Shown here one piece after another: positions 33,870 to 41,177 of a stretch of 64,000 nucleotides of DNA. Below the pieces are notes generated by a model. The model was not told the origin of the DNA, made no database searches, and worked only from the letters and a program-made list of their open reading frames with translations. The number at the start of each line of letters is the position of its first letter. Within the stretch, counting starts at the first letter, position 1. The stretch covers positions 682,001-746,000 of the forward strand of contig NZ_WRPP01000005.1 in assembly GCF_009760405.1 (NCBI RefSeq), read 5' to 3'. The DNA comes from Nocardia terrae. Its GTDB lineage: Bacteria > Actinomycetota > Actinomycetes > Mycobacteriales > Mycobacteriaceae. Position numbers and translations under genes: made by a program.

Positions 33870-34409
33870 ATGAAAAAGCTGACAGCCGCGCTGGCTTTGA
33901 CGTTCGTGCCGTTTATCGCTGTGGGTTGCTCCTCGTCCAGTTCCGGATCGGTGACCAAGAGCGATGTGCAGACCAAGGTCGGCAGCTTCTACAAGGACAA
34001 GTCACACGAGGACGCGAAAACGGTGTCCTGCGACGGGGATCTGCCCGCCAAGGTGGATGCCACCCAGAACTGTTCGGTCACCTCCGCGGACGGGCAGAGC
34101 TGGGCGATCACCACGAAGGTCACCAAGGTCGACGGCAAGGACGTCTACTACGACCTGAACTTCACCGACCCGTACGTCTCCCCCGAGGACGTCGCCTCCA
34201 GCGTCTCGAACTTCTATGTGCAGCAGGTGGGCACCGCCCCGCAGTCCACCACCTGCAACGGCCTGCTGCGCGGGGCCACCGGCTCCTCCATCCGCTGCGT
34301 GGTCACCGAATCCGACGGCACCCGTTGGGGCGTCACCGCCAAGACCACCAATGTCGAGGGCACCAAGGTCAACTACGACATGATCCGGGACGACCAGCCG
34401 CTACCGTAA
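33870..34409 (+). CDS. Lipoprotein with two DUF4333-like domains
   Basis: A 179-residue lipoprotein: signal peptide MKKLTAALALTFVPFIAV with lipobox VGC (Cys at about 20), then a Ser linker. Two similar DUF4333-like units follow at about 28-100 and 103-175. Each has a Cys pair (VSCDGD/QNCSVT, TTCNGL/IRCVVT) and the ending DG-x-W-x-(I/V)-T-x-K. DUF4333 proteins are common in Nocardia and Mycobacterium envelopes; function is unknown. A TTG two codons upstream is an alternative start. Confidence 0.8.
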   Translation: MKKLTAALALTFVPFIAVGCSSSSSGSVTKSDVQTKVGSFYKDKSHEDAKTVSCDGDLPAKVDATQNCSVTSADGQSWAITTKVTKVDGKDVYYDLNFTDPYVSPEDVASSVSNFYVQQVGTAPQSTTCNGLLRGATGSSIRCVVTESDGTRWGVTAKTTNVEGTKVNYDMIRDDQPLP

Positions 34410-34509
34410 TCCCACATGCTGGACGGGCGCCCAGGCTGGAATCTGCGATTGTCACCACGATGTGTTTCAATACGGCGGTTTCCAGCTCCACCCCAGGGGG
34501 ATCCTCAGC

Positions 34510-35340
34510 TTGTCCACGCCCCAATTTCCGTTCGGCGCAACCCAATCCGCTCCGAGCCAGCCCCAGTTCGCCCATGCCAACGGCGTCTACTGCCGGTTCT
34601 GCGGCGCCACGCCCGCGGTCGATCTCGACTTCCGCGCGCACCGCGGCATGATCTTCCTGATGCAGTTCCGGAAGATGCCGGGGCCGTTCTGCCGCAACTG
34701 CGGCCTGGCGACGTTCCGGAAGATGACCGGCGACAGCCTGATCCAGGGCTGGTGGGGCATGCTCTCGTTCTGGCTCGCGAACCCGATCACGATCCTGATC
34801 AACCTGGTGAACCGGGTGCGCGTGGGCCAGCTTCCGCCCCCGATTCCGGGCGCGCCCTCGCCGTCCATGGACCCGGGCAAACCGCTGTGGCAGCGTCCGT
34901 CGATCATCGGCGCGCTGGTGCCGCTCGGCCTGGTCGTGGCCATTATCGCCGCGGCCGCGGCGGGTTCCTCATCGAGCTCGCGATCGAGCAGCCACCCGTA
35001 CTACTACAACCCGCCGACCACCTTCTCGATGCCGGCGATCCCGTCGATCACGGTGCCGACCACCACCGCCGCCGCGCACGACGCCAAGTCGGCCCAGGTC
35101 GGCGACTGCGTGCGGGACAAGAACGGCGACATCGCCAAGGACGACCATCCGAAGGTCGAGGTCGTGCCGTGCACCGACCCGGCCGCCCAGGCGACGGTGC
35201 TGGCCAAGCCCATGGGTCCGCTGGGTGACACCCAGTGCGACAACGACTACCCGGCCACCGACGTGATCATCACCCACAAGACCAGCATCGGCAGCGGCCC
35301 GGAGATCGAGGACTTCGCACTCTGCCTGCAGCTCAGGTAG
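34510..35340 (+). CDS. Membrane protein with N-terminal zinc ribbon and LppU/SCO3897-like domain
   Basis: A roughly 276-residue protein. Near the N-terminus CRFCGATP and FCRNCGLAT form a zinc-ribbon pair. One short amphipathic segment follows (LSFWLANPITILINLV), then a clear membrane helix (IIGALVPLGLVVAIIAAAAAG). A Ser/Thr/Pro linker leads to an outside domain VGDCVRDKNGD ... VVPCTDPAAQATV ... CDNDYP ... FALCLQL with the spaced Cys of LppU/SCO3897 proteins. The start is taken as TTG at 34510; an upstream ATG at 34462 is possible. Function unknown. Confidence 0.7.
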   Translation: MSTPQFPFGATQSAPSQPQFAHANGVYCRFCGATPAVDLDFRAHRGMIFLMQFRKMPGPFCRNCGLATFRKMTGDSLIQGWWGMLSFWLANPITILINLVNRVRVGQLPPPIPGAPSPSMDPGKPLWQRPSIIGALVPLGLVVAIIAAAAAGSSSSSRSSSHPYYYNPPTTFSMPAIPSITVPTTTAAAHDAKSAQVGDCVRDKNGDIAKDDHPKVEVVPCTDPAAQATVLAKPMGPLGDTQCDNDYPATDVIITHKTSIGSGPEIEDFALCLQLR

Positions 35341-35350
35341 TTTCGGGCAT

Positions 35351-36439
35351 TCAGCGACACGAATACGTGGTGGCCTCGGCCAGCTCGCCCACCACGTCGC
35401 CGAGCTCACCGCGGGCGCGGAACGCGTTGAGCTGACGCCGCGCCCCATTGCCCCGCGCCAGCAGCGCCGCCACGCCCTCGACGACGAAGCCGAGGTCGCC
35501 GAGCTGTTCGAGCGCGGGCCGGATCCGGTCGATGAGCCGGGTCAGCAGGTCCTCGACCGGGACGGTGCTGCCGTCGACCGGGTCGATGGCGTCGCCGTCG
35601 ATGCCCTCGTGCGCGGCCTTCCAATACGCCGCGCGCAGCGTGTCTTCCGCGACCACCGGCACGAGATCGGTTGTGCGAGCGGTCATCGCGGACGCCCGCA
35701 CCAGGGAGGCCAGCAAGGCCGTCTCCTCCACGGTGGCCGGCACATCGCTGACGCGCACCTCCACCGTCGGAAAGGTGGTGGAGGGCCGCACATCCCAGTA
35801 GACCATCTTGCGGTCCAGGATGATCCCCAGCGAGAGCATGGATTCCACGGCCGTGTCGAACTCGTGCACCGACTCGAAGTGCGGCGGCGGGCCGGCGCTG
35901 GGCCAGCGCCGCCACAGGATGTTCCGCCAACTGGCGTAGCCGGTCTCGCCGCCGCGGTAGATGGCCGAATTGGCGGTCAGCGCCAGCAGCAGCGGCAGCC
36001 AGGGCCGCAGGAAGTTGCTCACCCGCAGCGCGGCGCCCCGGTCCGGGACCGCCACGTGCACGTGGCACCCGCACAGGCCCTGTTCCCGGGCCACCCGGCC
36101 GAAGTTCTCGGCGATCCGGTGATAGCGCGGGGTGGCCGTGATCGAGAGCTCGTCGGGAAGGGTCGGCGGGACGGCCGCGGCCAGCAGCAGTGCGTCGTTC
36201 TTCTCGGCCGACGCCGCGGCGCCACGGCGCAGTTCCCGCAATTCCCGGAGCAGATCACCCGTATTCGTGTGCACGCGGGTGCTGGTCTCGACCTGGCACC
36301 GCATGATTTCCAGTTGCAGGTCCATGCCGAAGTCCGCCGCGGTGCGCACGACGTCGGCATTTCTGCCGACCGGCGCACCGGTGCGCGGATCCACGAGGAG
36401 GAACTCCTCTTCGACACCGACGGTCGGCGGGTCTTCCAC
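35351..36439 (-). CDS. YbdK-type carboxylate-amine ligase (glutamate-cysteine ligase family 2)
   Basis: A 362-residue enzyme of the YbdK/GCS2 family, which joins a carboxylate to an amine with ATP. The family start TVGVEEEFLLVDPRTG is present. The central CGCHVHVAVPD and the late WKAAHEGIDGD are the other usual blocks. In bacteria these enzymes show weak gamma-glutamyl-cysteine ligase activity; in mycothiol producers the physiological product is unclear. It is convergent with the LppU-like gene (10-nt gap) and stands alone. Confidence 0.88.
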   Translation of the reverse strand: MEDPPTVGVEEEFLLVDPRTGAPVGRNADVVRTAADFGMDLQLEIMRCQVETSTRVHTNTGDLLRELRELRRGAAASAEKNDALLLAAAVPPTLPDELSITATPRYHRIAENFGRVAREQGLCGCHVHVAVPDRGAALRVSNFLRPWLPLLLALTANSAIYRGGETGYASWRNILWRRWPSAGPPPHFESVHEFDTAVESMLSLGIILDRKMVYWDVRPSTTFPTVEVRVSDVPATVEETALLASLVRASAMTARTTDLVPVVAEDTLRAAYWKAAHEGIDGDAIDPVDGSTVPVEDLLTRLIDRIRPALEQLGDLGFVVEGVAALLARGNGARRQLNAFRARGELGDVVGELAEATTYSCR

Positions 36440-36542
36440 CTACTATGTGTACCTCGCGGAGGCCCAGCCGACACCTGCCGGAGTGGTCTCTCCGGCCACG
36501 CCGGGCCCGGATCTGTCGGTGGCCTGGGCCACAATGCCGGGT

Positions 36543-36878
36543 ATGGCATACGACGAGGAGCTGGCCGACCGGATTCGGGACGCGCTCGGGCCCGAGCTGG
36601 TGAACGTGGTCGAGAAGAAGATGTTCGGGGGCCTGGCGTTTCTGGTGGGCGGCAATATGGCCGTCGCGGCCCGGGGCAAGGGCGGGCTGATGGTGCGCAC
36701 CGACCCCGCCACCTCCGACGCCCTGCTGAAGGCGGGTTCGGTCGAGCTCATGGAGATGGGCGGCAAGCGGATGAAAGGCTGGCTGCACGTCACCACCGAG
36801 ACCGTCGCCGACGAGGACGCGCTCGACGAGTGGGTGCGCCGCGGCGTCGATTTCGCCAAGACGCTACCGCCCAAATAG
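36543..36878 (+). CDS. TfoX N-terminal domain protein
   Basis: A 111-residue protein matching the stand-alone TfoX N-terminal domain. The block KKMFGGLAFLVGGNMAVAAR and the later GGKRMKGWLHV are typical, with the acidic tail typical of this small family. Such stand-alone domains are widespread in actinobacteria and are not linked to competence there. The start MAYDEEL is chosen; an ATG three codons upstream is also in frame. It is divergent from the YbdK-type gene. Confidence 0.85.
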   Translation: MAYDEELADRIRDALGPELVNVVEKKMFGGLAFLVGGNMAVAARGKGGLMVRTDPATSDALLKAGSVELMEMGGKRMKGWLHVTTETVADEDALDEWVRRGVDFAKTLPPK

Positions 36879-37030
36879 GACGCAAACGGTGTGCGCCGGG
36901 GCACAGCCTCGACGCGGCTGTGGCTCGCCTCACCCAATCCCCCGCTGGCGCAACGGGTTTCTCCTCATCTGTCACCCTGTCTTTACACCGCACCACCTCG
37001 CGGAAATCTGCGTCGCGCACTGTGGTGAAC

Positions 37031-37837
37031 ATGAGGCAAACCGAGATACATGCGTTGGCCTGCGAAGTATGCGGTCGCCTGCCCCACCCCCGTCGCACCC
37101 GGATGGCACTGGCCAAACTCGGGGCCGTGTTCCCGGTCGAACTGGCCCTGCACGCCCTGGTCATCGATCTCGAATTACCTTATCTGGCAACGGTCTCCAT
37201 CCTCGCCGTCGCCGCCACCATCCTCGTCATCTGGGTCGTCGAGCCCGGTGCGATGCGGTATCTGGCCCGCTGGCTGCACGGCCCGGAGCTGCGCCGCCGT
37301 CACCATCTCGACAGCGCCGAGCGACTGTGGCGCATCCGGGTGCGCCTGGACAACACTCCCGGCCGCCTGGAGCTGCTCGCCAAACACCTCGCCGAGCGCC
37401 GGGCCAATATCCTCGCCGTGCACGTGCATCACCTCGAGAACGGCGTGCTCGACGAGCTGGTGGTGTCCACGCCCGCCGAGGTCAGCCCGCCGCGGCTGAC
37501 CCACGCCATCTCCCGCGCCGGCGGCATCGCGGTCGGCATCTGGCCCGCCTCGGCGCTGACCCTGGTGGACGGTCAGACCCGGGCGCTGGGGCTGGCCGCG
37601 CGGGTGGCGGGCGATCCGGCCGAGCTGCCCCTGGTGATCGCCGAGCTGCTCGGCGCGCAATACGTCTCCGATCCCGATCCCGGCCGCGTTCCCGGCGGCA
37701 CCCTGCTCGAGATCGCCCCGCCGGACGGGTTGGGAGCCATGACCTTCCTGCGCACGGGTGAACCGTTCACGCCCGCCGAGATCGCCCGCGCGCATCGGCT
37801 GACCGATCTGGCTCTGGTCGCCTCTCACCGGCCCTGA
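37031..37837 (+). CDS. ACT-domain membrane protein
   Basis: A 268-residue protein. After a short start with two Cys (ALACEVCGR) there are two hydrophobic stretches (about 28-40 and 52-70), then an ACT-like domain at about 100-165: WRIRVRLDNTPGRLELLAKHLAERRANILAV, which carries the ligand-loop pattern of ACT domains. A second part follows with LVIAELLGAQYV. ACT domains bind amino acids, so it may be a membrane-linked amino-acid sensor; this is inference. GTG codons just upstream are alternative starts. The open frame before it is the other strand of neighbouring genes. Confidence 0.7.
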   Translation: MRQTEIHALACEVCGRLPHPRRTRMALAKLGAVFPVELALHALVIDLELPYLATVSILAVAATILVIWVVEPGAMRYLARWLHGPELRRRHHLDSAERLWRIRVRLDNTPGRLELLAKHLAERRANILAVHVHHLENGVLDELVVSTPAEVSPPRLTHAISRAGGIAVGIWPASALTLVDGQTRALGLAARVAGDPAELPLVIAELLGAQYVSDPDPGRVPGGTLLEIAPPDGLGAMTFLRTGEPFTPAEIARAHRLTDLALVASHRP

Positions 37838-37884
37838 CCGCCCGAGCTGCGAATTCCGTTTCCATATCCCAATATTCGGGATCA

Positions 37885-37900
37885 TGTACTGATACGTACA
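37885..37900. promoter_or_regulatory. Inverted repeat before the first ABC1 kinase gene
   Basis: Arms TGTAC (37885-37889) and GTACA (37896-37900) with a 6-bp spacer, 86 bp before the kinase start in an AT-richer stretch that probably holds the promoter. Short, so of modest weight. Confidence 0.35.
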
Positions 37901-37986
37901 GCTTTCCGTACCGTGTAGTTTCACTTCGTGGCAGACTGCCTCATGCGCAGTGCGACGATACGCGCGTACAAGGGGCTGGTTGATCG

Positions 37987-39462
37987 ATGAGTTTTCGGCG
38001 CGGCGGTGCTCGATCGGGGGATCGTGGCAATACTCGGTTCGGGTATGCCGACACGGGCGGGAATCCCCCCGCCCGCAAGGTGATTCGCTCCGCCAAGCTG
38101 GCGGCGCTGCCGCTGGCCTTCGCCGGTCGCCAGGTGGCCGGGGCGAGCCAGCGGGCGATCGGCCGTCCGGCCGAGGAGATCGACCGGCAGATCCAGCTGC
38201 GCACCGCCGAGCACATGGCCGACGTACTGGGCGAATTGAAGGGCTGCGCCGCCAAATTGGGCCAGATCCTCGGCATCTACGAGCTGGCGCTGCCACCGGA
38301 GCTGGCCGAGCCCTACCGGATGGCCCTGAGCCGCCTACAGGACGCCGCCCCGCCCATGCTGCCGGCCACGGTGCACGCGGTGCTCGCGGACTCGTTCGGA
38401 CCGGAGTGGCGCGACAGCTTCCGCGAGTTCGACGACCGGCGGGCCGCCTCGGCCACCATCGGGCAGGTGCACCGGGCGATCTGGCACGACGGCCGCGCGG
38501 TGGCGGTCAAGGTGATGTATCCCGGCGCCCGCGCCGCGGTCGACAGCGATCTGCGCCAGCTGCGCGCATTGGCCTGGCTGACTCCGGTCTTCGCGCCCTA
38601 CGCCGACGGCCCGGCGATCGTGGGCGAGCTGGCCGAATCTCTGCGCGCCGAGCTCGATTTCGAGGCCGAGGCCCGCAGCCAGCGCCGTTTCGCACGGACC
38701 TACGCCGACGATCCGGATTTCCGGGTGCCGCAGGTGGTCGCCCAGCGTGGGGACGTGATCATCAGTGAGTGGCTCGACGGTATCCCGTTGTCGCGCTTGA
38801 TCACCGCGGGCGCGCAGGCGGAACGGGATCGGGTCGGCATGCTGGCCATCCGCTTCTTCTGGTCCTCCGCCCCACGCTCGGGCTTGCTGTACGGCGATCC
38901 GCATCCGGGCAATTTCCGGGTGCTGCCGGACGGGCGGCTGGGCGTGGTGGACTTCGGCGCGTGCCCCGCCTGGCCCCCGCCGCAGTTCCCGGAGCTGGTG
39001 CACGATCTGGCCGACGCGCTGATCAACGGCGGCCCGGCGGAGCTGGACGCCTTCGCGCGCCGGCACGGATTCACCGACGCCGAGCGCGGATTGGACAGTG
39101 CGGGACTCGCGGACAAGCTGCTGCCCTTCACCGAGATCCTGTGCCACGACACCTTTCACGCGGACATCGCCTGGCTGCGCGGCCGCACCTTGGATGCGAT
39201 GAGCCCGAAGCTGAGCAATGCCTATCGCCAGCTCGCCGTGCCCGCCTACCTCATGCCGTTCCAGCGCGGACTGGTCACCTTGTTCGGCACGGTCGCCCAG
39301 CTGGGCACGACCGGCCCGATGCGCGACGAGGTGATCCGCTGGTCACCCGAATTCAGCGCGGTGATGGAACGCTATCGGCAACGGACCGGCGGCCCGACCG
39401 ACCTGAATGCCGTGCGCCTGCGGCGCGCGGGCGCCGCCGCCAAGGGTTTCGCCGCGGGCTGA
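37987..39462 (+). CDS. ABC1/AarF (UbiB-like) atypical kinase, copy 1
   Basis: A 491-residue ABC1-family protein-kinase-like protein. The invariant KxGQ block is AAKLGQILGIYE (about 95-106), the Ala-rich nucleotide loop ASATIGQVHRA, the ATP Lys in VAVKVMYPG, the catalytic-loop segment YGDPHPGNFRV and the metal Asp in GVVDFGACP. UbiB relatives are ATPases that help lipid or quinone metabolism at membranes. No C-terminal membrane helix is obvious. A second family member lies at 44103-45464, and between them is a lipid oxidation cluster, so joint action on lipids is plausible. Confidence 0.88.
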   Translation: MSFRRGGARSGDRGNTRFGYADTGGNPPARKVIRSAKLAALPLAFAGRQVAGASQRAIGRPAEEIDRQIQLRTAEHMADVLGELKGCAAKLGQILGIYELALPPELAEPYRMALSRLQDAAPPMLPATVHAVLADSFGPEWRDSFREFDDRRAASATIGQVHRAIWHDGRAVAVKVMYPGARAAVDSDLRQLRALAWLTPVFAPYADGPAIVGELAESLRAELDFEAEARSQRRFARTYADDPDFRVPQVVAQRGDVIISEWLDGIPLSRLITAGAQAERDRVGMLAIRFFWSSAPRSGLLYGDPHPGNFRVLPDGRLGVVDFGACPAWPPPQFPELVHDLADALINGGPAELDAFARRHGFTDAERGLDSAGLADKLLPFTEILCHDTFHADIAWLRGRTLDAMSPKLSNAYRQLAVPAYLMPFQRGLVTLFGTVAQLGTTGPMRDEVIRWSPEFSAVMERYRQRTGGPTDLNAVRLRRAGAAAKGFAAG

Positions 39463-39568
39463 CCCGTAATCGGCACCCCGGCAAGGGCCTTGATCACTGT
39501 CCCAGACAGAACTACTCTGGTGGGACAGGCGCAGCGCAGCGCCGGATTCTGCCCGGAAGGTCCCCGCC

Positions 39569-41149
39569 GTGACCACTGCATCCACAGACCCCGTGACCAC
39601 CGCATCCGAAGATGCGCCGGCAGCGAAACTTTCGGCTCCCGATCACGAGGTCACCGTCATCGGCGCGGGACCCGGCGGCATCGCCGCGGGGGTCAAGCTG
39701 AAGCGGGCCGGGGTCACCGACTTCGTGATTCTGGAGCGCGCCGACGAGGTCGGCGGCAGCTGGCACGAGAACCATTACCCGGGGCTGGAAGTCGACATCC
39801 CGTCGCTGGCCTACCAGTACTCGTTCGCACGAAACCCCCACTGGAGCAGGCTGTTCGCGGCAGGGGCCGAGGTGAAGCGGTATCACATCGAGGTGGCGCG
39901 GCGGTTCGGGCTGTATCCGCACATCCGGTTCGGGACCACGGTGGTCAGCGAGGAGTGGGACGAGGACCGGCACTGCTGGCGGCTGCATCTCGCCGACGGC
40001 GGCGTCACCACCGCCCGGTTCGTCATCAGCGCGGTCGGCGCGTTCATCAGTCCCAAGCAGGATCCCGGGATTGCGGGACTGGCCGAGTACACGGGCAAGA
40101 TCCAGCGGCCCTCGGACTGGGACGACGGCTATGACCTGACCGGCAAGCGGGTCGCCGTCATCGGCACGGGCGCGAGTTCTGTCCAGATCACCCCGTCGAT
40201 CGCGGGCGCGGTGGGCAGTCTCGCGGTGTATCAGCGCACCCCGGTGTGGTGTGTGCCCAAACCCAATCCGCGAATTCCGCGCGCCGTGCAATTGGCCTTC
40301 CAGGTCCCCGGGGTGCAGGCGAGCCTGCACGGCGCGGCCCTGGTGGTGGCCGATGCCGCGCTGCGCACCATGTCGAACGCGCCCATGGCGGTTGTGCGGC
40401 CCACCATGCGCGCCGTCGACGCGGCCGCGATCCGCGGCTATCGGGGACTGTTGCGACTCATGGTGCGCGATCCCGGGATTCGTGCTGGCCTCACCCCGAA
40501 CTACGGTCCGATCGCCAAGCGGCCGACCGCGAACACCGGCTATCTGCTGGCCTTCAATCGCCCCAATGTGGATCTGGTGACGACGCCGATCGAGCGGTTC
40601 ACCGCGCACGGCATCCGCACCACCGACGGCGTCGAGCGCGAATTCGACATGGTCGTGCTGGCCACCGGCTATCACGTCTTCTCCGACCCGGAGACCTACA
40701 CCCCGGGCATGGTCGTCGGCCGCGACGGCCTCGATCTCGGGAAGTACTACACCGAGCAGGGATTGCAGGCGTATGAGAGCGTCTCGCTGCCCGGCCTGCC
40801 CAATCGGTGGACGCTGGTCGGCCCGTATTCGTGGTCCGGCAGCGGATGGCACGCCTTCGTGGAGATGACGGCCGACCATGCGGTGCGCGCGATCTCGGAG
40901 GCGCGCCGGCGCGGGGCGACCTTCGTGGCCATCCGCCAACAAGTGCACGACGCCTACCATGCCCGGATCTACCGGCACGGCGAGGCCATGCGCTACTACC
41001 TGGCGGAATTGAACGCCCACGTCCCCACCTACTACCGGAATTCGCAGGGCGACAGCACCTATATCCGGCCCACGGGATTCTTCTCGGCGCGCCGCGCGCA
41101 TCACCGATTCCCGTTCTCCGACTACGAATTCGATCGTCTCACCGCGTGA
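39569..41149 (+). CDS. Flavin-containing (Baeyer-Villiger-like) monooxygenase
   Basis: A 526-residue FAD/NADPH monooxygenase. The FAD Rossmann motif VIGAGPGGIAAG is at about 30-41 and the NADPH motif VIGTGASSVQ near 197. Between them the Baeyer-Villiger fingerprint region reads YTGKIQRPSDW, where the usual His of FxGxxxHxxxW is Arg. EFDMVVLATGYHVF is the usual C-terminal motif. The GTG start has GGAAGG upstream. The next gene, 28 nt on, is an SDR::acyl-CoA-synthetase fusion, reminiscent of the mymA locus of M. tuberculosis (monooxygenase, SDR, FadD13). The substrate may be a long-chain or cyclic ketone. Confidence 0.88.
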   Translation: MTTASTDPVTTASEDAPAAKLSAPDHEVTVIGAGPGGIAAGVKLKRAGVTDFVILERADEVGGSWHENHYPGLEVDIPSLAYQYSFARNPHWSRLFAAGAEVKRYHIEVARRFGLYPHIRFGTTVVSEEWDEDRHCWRLHLADGGVTTARFVISAVGAFISPKQDPGIAGLAEYTGKIQRPSDWDDGYDLTGKRVAVIGTGASSVQITPSIAGAVGSLAVYQRTPVWCVPKPNPRIPRAVQLAFQVPGVQASLHGAALVVADAALRTMSNAPMAVVRPTMRAVDAAAIRGYRGLLRLMVRDPGIRAGLTPNYGPIAKRPTANTGYLLAFNRPNVDLVTTPIERFTAHGIRTTDGVEREFDMVVLATGYHVFSDPETYTPGMVVGRDGLDLGKYYTEQGLQAYESVSLPGLPNRWTLVGPYSWSGSGWHAFVEMTADHAVRAISEARRRGATFVAIRQQVHDAYHARIYRHGEAMRYYLAELNAHVPTYYRNSQGDSTYIRPTGFFSARRAHHRFPFSDYEFDRLTA

Positions 41150-41177
41150 CCCGCCGCTCGACAAAGGAGTTGAGCCC

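Noticed and set aside
35609..37837. A 742-codon open frame on the plus strand.
   Set aside because: Its first 470 codons are antisense to the YbdK-type gene and out of frame with the TfoX-like gene. Only the last part, from 37031, reads as a protein (ACT domain).
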